From: Raphanus sativus
Lineage: Eukaryota > Streptophyta > Magnoliopsida > Brassicales > Brassicaceae
NCBI RefSeq assembly: GCF_000801105.2
Contig: NC_079517.1
Span: 18,237,579 to 18,301,578, forward strand
Direction: 5' to 3'
DNA: 64,000 bases
A program made the translations under genes and the position numbers. A model generated the notes under the pieces. It ran no database searches. It was not told where the DNA came from and saw only the letters and a list, made by a program, of their open reading frames with translations. Within the stretch, counting starts at the first letter, position 1. Each line of letters starts with the position of its first letter. This document shows positions 12,401 to 24,589 of the stretch, in pieces.

Positions 12401-15400
12401 CGGTACTTGTACGAATTTTAGACGCGCTTACTTATTAGGAACCTAGTCATTGTTGGATCCTGCGAATCGCGTCACTTCTTATTATTCAATTTTACAACGT
12501 TCGACATCGTACAATTATTAGAATCTATACAAATCTTTTGATCTAGGGGACGTCCGTCACACATTAAAAAGTCAATGGTAATAATTGCTTTTATTTTTTT
12601 AGAAATTTAGAAATATAGACCAAACATTTAGCATATTTGTCTTTATAAGATAATACAACATAAGTTTGAAAAGCCCTTTCTAAAAAAAAGAAAAACATAA
12701 ATTTGTCCCTTTAATAAAATACTAGATTTTGATCCGTGCTTTAAAAACGCGTGATACTTTATGATGTGAAATTCCTTTAACAATATTATAAAGTGTATGG
12801 TATACTGTCTATTTAACTTTTTGCATTTAAATCCGCGGTTTTAAAACTCAATCTAGACCCGTATTCAATATGTACTCACGATCTAACCGGTAAATCTATT
12901 AATCCAATATATAATTTAGCTTGAGTTTAAAAAAATAACCATTATTTAAAACTTCAATAAACCCAAAAATAGCAAAAACCCGATGCTACCAGTTTAATTA
13001 AAAAATAATCGGTGTGTAACCCAATTTGATTTAACTTGTTATTTTTTTAATTTAAAATATAATCTCAATGTTTTCATTAGATATTTAAATACTTAGCCAT
13101 TTTAATTTTATTGTACTTTGTATTATATGTGGTAACTCCAACTGTTACAAAAACTGTTTAATTTTTTTATATTTTATGTGAAACAAAAAATATAGAAAAA
13201 TATATTTAAAATTTTACTAAATTTTTAACATTATTTTTTTGTATTTTAATATTGATATGTATAATTATTTATTAAATTGAATAAACTATTGACATACATT
13301 TTACTTGCAGCCGACCCAATAACAAAATGACTAAAGCAGTCGGGTACAAAGTCCGCATAAATTTTTTAAAAAACTGACTTAAACATATTTTTAATTTTTA
13401 TATTTTAAAATTTTATTAAATTTGAACAAAATGATATATAATTTATATACTAATACCGCGTATATTGATCATATATCTCGAAAACTGATATAATTTATTG
13501 GTTATTTCGGATCTTAATATTATTTGAAGACATAGTATTAATAAGACAGTGTCGATATATTAATTTTAGTAGTTAAGTAGGATTTTTTTATTTGTGAAAA
13601 AATATTAGGATATTGTTTCTAACGTGTATAAGACTTATTTTACTATTAATTGTAATCTTGTGTAGTATTTTGAAGTTATCATTTTTTTAAAAATTGTCGA
13701 ATATACTAAAAACTCTTAATGTATTAAAATTCATTAATTAATTTATGTTGCATATTAATAGGAAAATAGTATCTGTAGTGTACCAAATTTTCCATATTAA
13801 TAGGAACTAAATCTTCTCAATTAAAATAGTTACCATAATATTTGTTTTTAAAAAATAAATGATAATGGCACTCGTGTAAATAGTTTGAAAAGCCAAGGGG
13901 ATGTCATAAAAATGTTTGCTGTTTTAATTATATTGATTTGCTTAAACCCAACATAGCCATTCATTTATCATTTAAAGTATAATTTCAAAACTTATTTCTA
14001 TACATTAAGAACTTAATTTAAAGTAAAACTAATAAAAATTAAAATATTTGTATATATGGAAACAAAAAAGTTTTGCATATATTTTCAATTGTATTGGAAA
14101 TAATAAACCAATAAAAACATAATGAAAAATAAATTTTGCATTTTTAAAACTGATTTGCATATATATATAAGTAAACTAATTTAGATTTTTTGTTTTTGAT
14201 ATATAAGACAATTAAAATATAAAAAACTTAATTGAAAATAAGACCAATCAAAAGTGAAAACATTTGCATAGATGGAAATAAAAATTTAAGTATTTGAATA
14301 TATATGGAAATAAACGAATTTTGATTTTTTTTTGTACATAAAAATGATTGTATATGAAAAAGTTCCATATATTTTAAATATTTTGTAACTGCACTTCCCA
14401 TATTTTTTTAGATATTTTGTCATGATTACATTTTCTACTCGGGGTAGAAATAAGACAAGGGGTTCAAAATTATATTCTACTATAATCTCGAACTTTTGAG
14501 TTGTTTGTAGATTGCATATTCCTACAAATTTAGAGTCAAAGGTTAAGAACAAAAATTCAAAAGAAATTTAGCAAAGTCTAAAATCTGTAATTAGTTATTC
14601 TAATAAAAGTTGATTACCAAACAAAACTTGGAATTCAATTTCTACTATGTTATTTTTGTAGAATATAAAATATACTATTGAAGAATAAAATTTAAAATTT
14701 TTATTTAACAAGTTTTAGAACCTAAAAAAATACTACTACATTGATATGAGTATTTTTTTCCCATTGTTCCTATTTTCATAATTTTGTATTACTGAAACTA
14801 TTTATTTCATTAATTTTGATGAATAGTAGAACAATAAAAACAAAAATGTGATAAAAATTATTATTATATAAGGTTAAACATACTAAATTTTGGTCTATAT
14901 TTCCAATTTCCATTTTATTTTTTTAGCTACATAATATATTATATGAAAGCTATGTCAAGTTTTGATTATTTATTAACGATTCTTCATAGATCCAAGGAAT
15001 GTGGATCCAATAAAGCGCGACGTCCATCGTGTGCTTAATTCTTTTTCTAGGTTAAAATATACCATTACTTCCTTTTTCACGAATTATAGTATTACATAAA
15101 TCATGTTTTCATCGGTTCTATCAAGTTATATGATAACTACATTTTACTCCATCGATCATTGGCGATAACTGAGTCAATATTTTTAGAGAATAAGTCAAGC
15201 CGCACGTTACAAGAGCTTCGGGATGCGCATATACATGAACAATTGAAAAAGATTTAGTTAAGCATATACGGAACAAATTTGGTAATGATAATTAATAATT
15301 TATGTATCTATGACTTTAATTATTGTTTTTATTATTTCTATCATGCAATAAATAAAAGTAATTTTCAAATTTGAAAAAATATTAATTTTTTATTTTTAAA

Positions 15401-16651
15401 GATTTCTAATTGGATATCACCACTGTACACACTAATTTCACTCAACTCCTTAACTATTCTAAAAAAAAAATGATTAAACAATTCCTAAAGATTCCATCCA
15501 CAAATCCACCATTGCACATGCTCTTACAATAGCTTCTTTCGGACCCTGATTATAAGTAAACATTAATCATATACATAAAAAGCATTATTCCCAAACTTAA
15601 GCCAATTTGCTCTTTCCATTTCATAGTTAAGACTTTTTTATATATGATTATAGCTTTGTTTAACAAATGATTTGATCATATTGTATTAACAAAAGTATAG
15701 TCTTTCATCTTTAAATTTAGAAAGAAAGTTTTTTTTTGTCACATGAAATTTAGAAAGAAAGTTATGTTGACCTTTATATATTAACAAACAATAGTATAGT
15801 AAAACAATTTTTTGGTTTTTGAGAAGAAAATAATGAAAAATTAACCGTCTAGAAAAGAAGAAAAGGTACCTTCTCCGTTATCGTTAGCTTGAAGGACAAT
15901 AAAAACGTATTTGAGAAGTGCGACGAGAGTAAGAGTGTAGATGATGAGCGAAAGAACGCCGATGATATCATCTTTGTCTTGGATGCCTTCAGTGAAAGTA
16001 CTTGCATACACATATAACGGCGATGTCCCGATGTCTCCGTACACCACTCCTAGGCTCTGGAATGCTAAACTCATCGTCGTTCTCCAGCTCATCTATTTCA
16101 TCCAAAGTATGTATATTTTTTACAAACAAAGATCATCCTATATATACTCCATATATCGCACACGAAGAGTTATATTTAGATACGTACCAATGAAGCATGA
16201 CGAGTATTGGTTGGAGCTTTTCCGGCCTCTATGCTGAAGGAATCGGGCCGAAACAGTTTTCCCCATGACTTCTGATTAATAACCAAACAACAACAACAAA
16301 GTGCTGTGAAATATGACTTTGATGACGCGATAGAAAAACAATAATACAAGGCTGAGCTTTGATAAACAGTTTCCTGGTATGATAACTATTCTTTTTATCA
16401 TCATGAAATCAAAAAGATGTTCCAGGCGCTTTTGATTTTTTAGCACCAAGAAAATAAAGTTATATACTATTTAGATTAGATACTGATAATTTGATAGGCA
16501 CTAAACGATCAACTTAACCTATATATAACCACAGCAAGAAGAGAGATGATATATTGTAAGCGGAATGAAATAATACCTTTTTCTCTTTCAACTTCTGCTC
16601 ATGGTCATGGTTATTAATTTCATCATTTATTTGATGTTCCTCGCCATCCAT
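9403..16651 (-). CDS. HAK5: HAK5-type high-affinity potassium transporter (KUP/HAK/KT family)
   Basis: Nine coding exons, spliced by hand with GT..AG borders and continuous frame: 16651-16577, 16271-16188, 16092-15870, 12147-11899, 11803-11765, 11595-11335, 11196-11144, 10949-10835, 10658-9403. The sum is 2355 bases, 784 residues, like Arabidopsis HAK5. The start [10 protein letters not shown], the family motif [17 protein letters not shown] near residue 80, many membrane segments and the end [10 protein letters not shown] all match that protein as I know it. The protein would import K+ with high affinity across the root plasma membrane under K+ starvation. No stop or frameshift was found, so the gene looks functional. 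Intron 3 is unusually long (about 3.7 kb). Family and orthology come from recognition, not from a search. Confidence 0.95.
12148..15869. other. Expanded intron 3 of HAK5
   Basis: An intron of 3722 bases between the exon encoding the N-terminal transport motif and the exon beginning [13 protein letters not shown]. It is AT-rich and has no long coding frame. A stretch near 12720 (ACTAGATTTTGATCCGTGC, then AACGCG) has the look of a Brassicaceae transposon end. No complete element with paired ends was resolved, so insertion of one or more old elements is an inference from length and composition. Confidence 0.5.
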
Positions 16652-16733
16652 TTTATTGTATTTGTTTGTAATACTGTGACACTTGGGAGAGATTGCTAAT
16701 TAGATGCTTTTAATCGGTTCTGTTTCTAGTGGT

Positions 16734-16740
16734 CTTTATA
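16734..16740 (-). promoter_or_regulatory. Probable TATA box of HAK5
   Basis: The minus strand reads CTCCTATAAAGACC, with TATAAAG about 85 bases upstream of the HAK5 start codon. Position and sequence suit a plant core promoter. The transcription start itself is not visible. Confidence 0.5.
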
Positions 16741-17683
16741 GGAGTTAGTATGCTGACTTCTGATTAAACAAACACCCAAAATACTCAACCAGTTTAGGGA
16801 ATAGAGTTAATTAATGTGGTAGGGACGCGTCTCAAACACGTATTACCGGCTGTTGAAACTTCTAAGCTATTTAAATCTACATTATAGTATACAATTTTGA
16901 TGCCAAATGTTTTAGGAACTAAACTAAAGAGTGGGGCGTCGCACAAAAAAAAAAAACTAAAGAGTGGGGCTATTGCTTATTGTTTCCTAATCGTTGGATT
17001 AGGGGAACAAAATGGGTTTAAAGAGTTCTGGGCGTAAAATTTATGTTTATTTCATTGGAACTTTTTGCGTCTGTATTTTTGGGATTTTCATATTTTCATG
17101 TGCATTTTTTTGTGTGGCGTAAATATGATTAAGATGTAACTATTCCGCGAGAGTTGTGATCTATACTAAGTCGGTCTGTGTTTAAAGTCACTATCGAATT
17201 TGATTTCATAGATTGTTTGTATCACAAATAACACAAATAACTTTCTCACGTATATATTTCTTGCAAGATTTTACTGTAACATCTCGATTCCTATAATATG
17301 GTGGTGCATATAGAATTTAAAAAAAAAAATTGATTTACTTACCTGTATCACCAAAATGCGTTTAGTTTTTAGTTTACCTGTCATAAAAATCGTAAGATTA
17401 AATGAAACTGAGCTGGACTAGTTGAAACTCAGGCTTGGACTGTGGGGAAGGCAAGAGAAGCAGTGGAGTAGTACACAAATATTTTATTTTTTCAAGCTAA
17501 TTTTTTTATTCGGAGTAAGTATATAATCGAAAAATGATTTAGAAATTATATGAATGAGATCAAAGAACGTGAAAAAATACATGATAAATTCATGGTCAGT
17601 AAAAAAATATATCAAATCTCTACACAATAACAAACCGGAGACGTCTCAGAGTGAGATTTACATGCCAAGAGAACATGCATAGG
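16741..17683. other. Upstream region of HAK5
   Basis: Non-coding DNA between the HAK5 core promoter and the TRIM element. It should hold the HAK5 upstream regulatory sequence. No specific protein-binding site could be assigned from sequence alone, and no open frame is supported. Confidence 0.45.
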
Positions 17684-17688
17684 AATCT

Positions 17689-18487
17689 TGTAACGCCCGA
17701 CCCGCCTACGGCTAATGGGCCACCCATGTCCATTCTCTTGGCCCGTGGGTCCCATCCCATCCGACGGTCAGTCGTTAATTTTCCAAGGCTCGAAATCATT
17801 GTTTACTGACCCTGCAATCACCACTCGACCTTTCCCCGTGCATTGGCCTCACTTACATGGTATCGCCAATCACTTCCCGATAGATCACCCATCCTTCCAC
17901 TATTCCAGCTCAAGCACGCTTAACTCTGGAGTTCTAAACGAATGTGTGACGGAAAAAGTAAGTCAACTTTGGTGACATAGGTAGCCAAATCAATTCTCTT
18001 AAACATTTTCTTATATCACAACTCGGGATGTTACAATTCACCCCCTCTCAAAGAACGCAACGTCCTCGTTGCGCCCCACGACAGGTCTCAAAACGCCTCT
18101 CAGGTCAGAACTGAGACGGCTAACCAGCTCTGATACCACTTGTAACGCCCCGACCCGCCTACGGCTAATGGGCCACCCACGTCCGCTCTCTCGGCCCGTG
18201 GACCTCATCCCATCCGACGGTCGGTCGTTAATTTTCAAGACTCGAAATCATTGTTTACTGACCCTGCAATCACCACTCGACCTTTCCACGTGCATTGGCC
18301 TCACTTACACGGTATCACGAATCACTTCCCGATAGGTCATCCATCCTTTCACTACTCCAGCTCAAGCACGCTTAACTCTAGAGTTCTAAACGGATGTCTG
18401 ACGAAAAAGGTAAGTCAACTTTGGTGACATAGGTAGCCAAATCAATTCTTTTAAACATTTTCTTATATCACAACTCGGGATGTTACA
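17689..18487 (-). mobile_element. Complete TRIM (terminal-repeat retrotransposon in miniature)
   Basis: Two LTRs of 347 bases each, at 17689-18035 and 18141-18487, both start TGTAACGCCC and end GTTACA on the + strand. They enclose only 105 internal bases. The direct duplication AATCT flanks the element at 17684-17688 and 18488-18492. The internal sequence at 18127-18138, read on the minus strand, is TGGTATCAGAGC, the classical primer site for initiator methionine tRNA, two bases from the LTR, which fixes the orientation as minus. There is no coding capacity, so it must move with proteins from another element. Intact ends and duplication imply a fairly recent insertion. Confidence 0.92.
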
Positions 18488-18492
18488 AATCT

Positions 18493-19095
18493 GCTAGCTG
18501 TAGGTAGTGAGGCATTGCAACTTGTATCAGAGCAGAACTCTGATAAATATGAAGTTTGAAGGCTCACACTAATATGGATGTAGATCTTGTGCACAACGAA
18601 AACATTGCATTTGGAAACTGGGTTGATTATAACATTACATTTTTTAAAAAAATACATCACATTTTTGGCATGCAGTGGTGCATGTGGATCAAATCAAAAG
18701 CTCAGATCTCTTGTTTGTGATTGTTAATCAAAATAAATTACAGCATAACAGCAAAAGCAAAGTGAACCTGTGACGTGTGCATCTGCATTTATTCAGTTTG
18801 ATAATATGATAGATAGTTGTAGCAGAAAATTGCTAATTTGAAACAACTTTTTTTTTTTTGTCATAGATAAAACTTCAAGTTTAGCGTTTAGAACGCAGAG
18901 TACCAACAAAATGAAGAGAACAAAGAAAACCAGAGGAAAGACAGAGACAAAAAAACAATAGCTACCAGCAGGAGCTACCAAGGAGCCTAGGCTCCAAAAG
19001 AAAAACAGATAAAGATGAAGGAAGAAGAAATTGCTAAGGACGCCAACACTAGGACCCCTCTTCTTCAGATACACTACTCAAGGACGATGAAACCT
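18493..19095. other. Non-coding DNA beside the TRIM
   Basis: AT-rich DNA with no supported gene. An open frame at 18793-19074 on the minus strand is hydrophobic and low in complexity, matches no family known to me, and is not called. The part from about 18880 may belong to the same old retroelement as the RNase H scrap that follows. Confidence 0.35.
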
Positions 19096-19305
19096 TTAAG
19101 ACGATAGAAAGGCTTCACGCTGAATCCGATCCTGAAGCCAAGCAGGTCCCTGATGTGCAACATATGATTGCTTCCGCTGGTCCTTTATCACGCTGTTGGA
19201 AATTTCCATGGCTATTGAATTACATCCCACCGGTACCCAGCGTACATTGTAGGTTTCAAAGGAGAGAAACAGAGTATATATGAACGATATATGGTCTCTC
19301 ACCAC
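19081..19305 (-). pseudogene. Fragment of a LINE-type RNase H-like domain
   Basis: The minus-strand frame reads NVRWVPVGCNSIAMEISNSV and continues through DQRKQSYVAHQGPAWLQ to QREAFLSS. This is the style of the C-terminal end of RNase H-like (RVT_3) domains in plant LINE-derived proteins, where a tryptophan-proline pair is followed by a conserved CN.vA.e motif and a closing sYv...GPxWL segment. Catalytic residues of RNase H lie further upstream and are not present. It is a fragment of some 70 residues with no start of its own and no neighbouring partner domain. Confidence 0.5.
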
Positions 19306-20005
19306 TGAGGCGGAAGGCCCCTGGTTGAGCTAGGTTAAGCAATAATTTGAAACAACTTAGCTTAGTTATTATCTCCTTAAACAAAATTAACTTTCGGCAG
19401 TTTTTGACTATAACTACCTTTACATTTTGTAAAAATTCATATAAATTAACTGAAAAACAAAAAAAAGTAAAGAAAAATATAAAACATGATCTTAACATAC
19501 GTGAGCACGTATGAAAAATATATTGGTAAAATGGTAGAAGATGTGATCTTCCATCTACGGTGAAGTAGATGGTAGAATCTGGAGTTAGGAAACGTAGTGT
19601 GCCAAATTTTCTTCCATCTACCATGGTAGAAAAGACAATCTACTATTCGTACTTGTTTCTAAAAGATGGCAGATCAGGTCGCCTTCTCCTTAATCTTTCT
19701 TCAACTACTCGTAGTTTCTAAATTTTGCCATTTCTCTTTCAACTATTGTTAGCAGAATGTTTGCTTTACGTTGTCTTCTATATCTTTCCCCCGGTAGAAT
19801 CTTGTTTCTACCGAATTTGAATAGCCCAAAAAAACGGTTAGTAGATATTTGGAGGATTTTGAAAGTATTTTCTTTAAATTTTTCAATTTTTAACCTAATA
19901 TCGATTGTAAATTGTTTTTGTACGTCTTCTTCCTCAACGATCTCTTCTTTGTTTCTTCTCTTTTTTCTTATGCCAATCTAATTTACTAAGATGCATATCT
20001 ATTCT
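19306..20005. other. Non-coding DNA with short palindromic motifs
   Basis: At 19540-19630 short inverted motifs (CTTCCATCTAC against GTAGATGG, and CATCTACCATGGTAGA) recur. The frames here do not resemble known proteins. This may be the terminal region of the decayed Mutator-like element to the right, but paired termini were not found. Confidence 0.35.
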
Positions 20006-20495
20006 TCTTGTGGTTAGTGGAACTCATCAATTAGAAAGAGATGGATTTTTCTTGCTGATGAAGCAAAAGGAAGTAGGTTACTGAATTTGGATGGAAGTTC
20101 AATCTTTGAGAAGCTAAAATGGATGGTTTTCGAGGACTTTGGAATTAATCTTACCCTGGTCAATATCGAGTTGAGCTACATACCTTCTGAGTAGATTAAT
20201 ACTCTCGAGTCTCCTACGGTTATCATCAGCAACAACCGGTAATTTAAAAATTTATAATCTATGTGAGGACCAAACATTCCACGCGCTTGTGTGTGTGTCT
20301 TCAGTCAAAGGATGAGAATCCCAATAGGAAGGCACGTATAAACTTGAATAACTAAGCATCTGATGCGCCCATAAGAGAGGAAGATGATACATTGAATGAA
20401 AATTCGGATGTCAATGCTGGTGAAACCTACTTCGACGAACAAGACATTGAGCAGGATGAAAGTGATGATGAAAATATGTGACATAAAAGGAAGAA
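20006..20495 (+). pseudogene. N-terminal remnant of a Mutator-like transposase (MURA)
   Basis: Around 20020-20210 the + strand encodes, with interruptions, a segment like RWIFLADEAKGSRLLNLDGS followed by KLKWMVFEDFGINLTLVNIE. This is the PB1-like N-terminal region of plant MURA proteins. After an intron-like gap it resumes near 20320 with an acidic stretch that contains NSDVNAGETYFDEQDIEQDE (20401-20470). An in-frame stop follows LSYIPSE, and another stop follows DENM. The MULE catalytic domain and zinc knuckle are absent. Taken together with the opposite-strand protease relic at 20985-22840, it looks like an internally deleted Mutator-like element. Confidence 0.55.
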
Positions 20496-20524
20496 AGGGA
20501 CATAATGTATGATTTTTCTTTGTT

Positions 20525-20730
20525 GGATATTGGAAAGAAGGGTCAACATTTTAGCAGTAAAATGTTACTAAAGGCGACTTGTTTATTTTCACTAAAATGT
20601 TAGTAAAATGTTGCTAAAGACGGTTTGCTTTGTTAGTAAAATGTTACTAAAGGCGATTTGCTTTGTTGGATATTGTGAAGAAGTGTCAATATTTTAGCAG
20701 TTTAATGTTATTAAGGTGATCTTCTACATG
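20525..20730 (+). repeat. Imperfect tandem repeat, AAAATGTTACTAAAGGCGA type
   Basis: A block reading GTAAAATGTTACTAAAGGCG recurs three times with variation, and a longer unit beginning TTGGATATTG and containing TCAAYATTTTAGCAGT occurs at both ends (about 20523 and 20667). The repeat lies inside the decayed Mutator-like region and has no coding content. Confidence 0.6.
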
Positions 20731-20984
20731 TTTTGAGTACTTTGACTTCATTTCAGGTTTGGGGTATTGTTCTGATGATTGATTTATGTTTAGGGTTGAC
20801 GGTCTACTTAGGGTGTAGATACGATCATATATTTAGGGTCTACTTAGGGTATAGATTTTTTTTTGTAACACTTAGGGTATAAATATTGTCTCATATTATG
20901 TATAAAAATCAGATATATCTAATAAGTTATAAAACTCAAATACATCACATTACGTCTGACTAACGCAAATACTTGACAACATCC

Positions 20985-22840
20985 AAAAGATCATAAAAGA
21001 GAACATAAACTAAACGAGCTCCATAACATTAGAAGTTATTGTCTTCAGAGGTGTGTACTTTGCAGCTTCCGAAAGATCATATGCAATTTTCTGCTGGCTT
21101 CACGAATGTTGTCGTCGTTCACCAGTGTTAAATCCAAGCCTAGAGTGTGGCACTCGATGAATTTCAGTGCATAAACTCCGCAGTCACTACTACTCTTGTT
21201 TATGAATGGCACTGGCACGTACACGATTTTATATGTTATGACGTTGAGATGCTTCTTTTTCGCAGCTGACTATACAGCTTTCACAATCCGAGGGATAAGT
21301 TTCACAAAAGGGTCCACATCTTTATGGTGTTTCAATCCGGCACAATCGAAGACTTCAGTCGTTCGAGAAACAAAATTAATGCACATAGAGATCCAGTGGT
21401 TACCATGGACAAAAACAGGAACATACATACGGCTGATGTCCACATCCCACACAAGTTTTGTTCTTCCATGAGGAGGAAGTTGACCTGTCCCGTAGTCTTG
21501 TAGAAATCCTTCTACTTTAAACTTATTCTTATCCTTTATAAAAGTGGAGTATGAACACTTGATTTGGTTACTGAATACACAGCTCATGAAAGCGACCATA
21601 TTTGCCTTCCATCGTCGCAATGTTATCCTCTCCCTGTATAAGAATAACATGACATGAATTCCCTGAAAAGTTCTTGTTACCTTCTACACACGACCAAAAC
21701 GAATAACATATAAAGTACAAATTTCTATTCTCTTACATAGTTATTTAACCACTTTGTAGGTCCCACTATACGTGCTGACATCTCTTTTGTAAACATAGAA
21801 GGTCCAATCTAAAGTTCCTTGAGATAAATATCCCGAAGATATTAGCTACTTTGCTATTAAATGAAAATAAATATAAAATACTCACTTGGAAGTGAAGTCA
21901 CTCAACGAGTTTGACCCAAGATTCTTCGGGGACGAAAACCAAAGAGTAATCCTTGTCTTTTAAACGATCCTCATGCAAATCTATCTCCCGTAAAAATGGA
22001 AATGTAGTTTCCTTGGGCTTAAATGAAGTCAATGGGATCACATTCCATTGGATCATCAACCTTTGCTTTTCGGGATGGATCGAGTCCTTTCGTATATGAA
22101 TCTTGTGTAAGACTTCCCATTGTCTTCCATAAATAATCTTATGTACCCATCTCTAGATCAATGTTTGACGATTGGGAGACAGTTACATTATGCAAATTCC
22201 CTTGAAAATCAGTCATTTCTACATCGTATAATTTTTCATCCTGCTAATAACACAACCCAAAACACATTAATACACGATCATGAATATCATATATTCAAAA
22301 GTACACAAAATATTACAGACTTGTGTTTGATATTGAAACAACTTAGCTAAAAGATTACAACATGTTACAAAATATTACAAATGAAACTTCATTTCTTATT
22401 TACCTTTCTTTTAGGACGAGGTCATATTCTTGTCGAAGGCTGGGGCCTCTCGGATGCAGGGACATCATTTCTTGAAATTATAGCTGATATCACTGTTTGC
22501 TTGAGTTGTGCAATCTCACTGTCAAGCTTGTCAAAACGATGATCCACATGCTTCTGAACCTCTTCCTTCATTTAGTTGAAGGAAGTGTTGAACAATCTCG
22601 TAATAAAGGTCTTCATTTCATCATCAAGACCTGTTTTCTGTTCTGTTGCACATTGGCAAAGTAGTTGTCTCTTCCTAGAATCATGATCCTTTTCCTTACT
22701 ATTGACCATTCTTTTAAGTACAGGCTCAACCGGTTCTTCATTTTCAGTTACTGCTACTTCATCTTCCACAGCAAAATCATATTTCCCATCTAGCTGAAAA
22801 TAGTTTTGTCAACTCGTTCATATTTCTTCTCATCCTTCCT
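20985..22840 (-). pseudogene. ULP1-type (C48) cysteine protease relic of a Mutator-like element
   Basis: The frame at 21650-21270 reads DISRMYVPVFVHGNHWISMC then TEVFDCAGLKHHKDVDPFVK, and after a stop continues with SSSDCGVYALKFIECHTLGL. His in GNHW, Asp in VFDC and Cys in SDCG are the expected catalytic triad of a ULP1/SUMO-protease fold. Further upstream on this strand are SLVFVPEESWVKLVE (about 21920) and, at 22769-22420, a charged region followed by KHVDHRFDKLDSEIAQLKQT. Stops interrupt the frame at 21270-21272 (TAG) and 22572-22574 (TAA), so it is dead. Such proteases are known from Kaonashi-like Mutator elements, where they lie beside a MURA gene; here the MURA scrap is on the other strand at 20006-20495. 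Confidence 0.75.
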
Positions 22841-22869
22841 TTTGAAGTTCACAGGAGCAATGACACAAT

Positions 22870-24370
22870 ACATCAAATTAATTCCTCATAGGTCATCCAT
22901 CCTCTCCATACTCTAGGTTAAATCATGTTTAACCCTGGAGTTTTAAACGAATGTGTGATTAAAAGGTAACTACACTTTAGTGACATAGGTATGCAAATCA
23001 ATTATTTTAAACATTTCCATATACACAAACTGGAATGCTACAATTTTCCTTCTCACATAATGCAATTTATTCGTTATGCCCGAAAAGTGCTACCTATGTT
23101 AGTATGAGCCCACATATAAACTTTACACTCGTATGGGTTTTTCTCTGATACTTCTTGTAACGCGTCGACAACCTACTGCTAATGAGCCAGTCACGTCTGT
23201 TTACTTGGCATGTGGGCCCCATCCCATGGGACGAGTGGTGCATTATCTTTTAGGAGTCTCGAAAGTTCTTTTTACTGATCTTGCAATTACCACATGACAT
23301 TTTCCCGTATTTTGCATCACTTGCACGATATTGTGAATCACTTCCCCATATGTCATAGATCCTTCCACTACTCCAATTCTAGCATGCTTAACACTAGAAT
23401 TCTTTCGGGATGTTTGACCGAATAATTGCACTTGGTGACATATGTAGCCAAATCAATTCTCTTAAACTTTTCAACATATACCACAAATCAGGTGGTTATA
23501 ATTCACTCTCTCTCAAAGAACGCAACATCCTGTTGCACTCGAGGATGGTAACCCATGTTACTGAGTTCACCTCTGATACCACTTGTAACGCCTCGACCGT
23601 CCACAGATAATGAGTTCTCACATCTTCTCACTCGGTATGTAGGCCACATCCAATGTGACGAGCAGTGCATTAATTTTTGAGAGGCTCGAAAGGCTTGTTT
23701 GCTAATTCTGTAACCACAAGACATTTTTTGTGCTTTGACCTCACTCGCACGATATCGTGAATCACTTCTCGATATGTCACATATTCTTCCACTACTCCAG
23801 CCCAATCATGCTTAACTCTGGAGTTCTTTCATGATGTGTGACTGAAAAGATAAGCGCCATTGGTGACATAAGAGTAAAATCCATTTTCTTCAGCCTTTCA
23901 ACACATACAACAAATTGAGATGTTACAATTCACTATCTCTCAAAGAATGCAACATCTACGTTGCGCCTGATGATGGTAACACATGTTAGTGTAAGTCCAC
24001 ACAAGACTTTATGATAAAACATGTAACACCCAGACCGCCATGGCTGATGGGCCTCCCACGACTGCTCACTCGGCATGTGGACTCCATTTCGTAGGACAGA
24101 TGGTGTGTTAATGTTTTGGAAGTTTGAAAGTCTTGTTTACTGATCTGCAATTATCATATGACCATCTCCAGTTCTTTAAACTCACTTATACATGATATTA
24201 CTAATCAGTTATCTATAGGTCATCCATAATTGTAGTCCTTCATTTAACACACACGTAACTATAAAGTTCTGAACGAATGTGTGATCGAAAAAGTAAATGC
24301 ACTTTAATAATAAAAATAGTCAGATTAATTCTTCTAAAACTTTTTTATAATACTATAAACTGATGTTATA
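22870..24370 (-). mobile_element. Decayed chain of four TRIM LTRs
   Basis: Same family as the TRIM at 17689. LTR-like units lie at about 22870-23042 (3' part only), 23156-23500, 23584-23927 and 24022-24370, each starting TGTAAC where complete and ending GTTACA or a near form. Between them are internal segments of 113, 83 and 94 bases. The internal segment before 23584 ends CTCTGATACCACT, the reverse complement of the tRNA-Met primer site, so the orientation is again minus. The units are much more diverged from each other than the two LTRs of the complete element, so the chain is older. An LTR-internal-LTR-internal-LTR chain is a known product of unequal recombination between TRIM copies. Confidence 0.85.
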
Positions 24371-24589
24371 TTTCTTTTTATAAAAGTAAAATAACATTTT
24401 GAATCTTATTCTATTTTCACCAAAATTTTATCCTAAAATAAAATATCCTCTACATCTACTTCATTTTTAATTTTATAATAAAATAAAAGTAAAATAACTC
24501 TAAAAACTAATATTCACTATTTTGTGTTTTATTTATTACTATATTTTTGAATAAAAAGTATAACTTTCAGTTAATTCAAAACCATTTTT
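24371..24589. other. AT-rich spacer
   Basis: Short AT-rich DNA between the TRIM chain and the fold-back MITE. No feature was recognised. Confidence 0.4.

Noticed and set aside
18516..18533. Primer-site-like TTGTATCAGAGCAG next to the TRIM
   Set aside because: It lies outside the LTRs and has no LTR on either side of its own, so it is probably chance or an old scrap.
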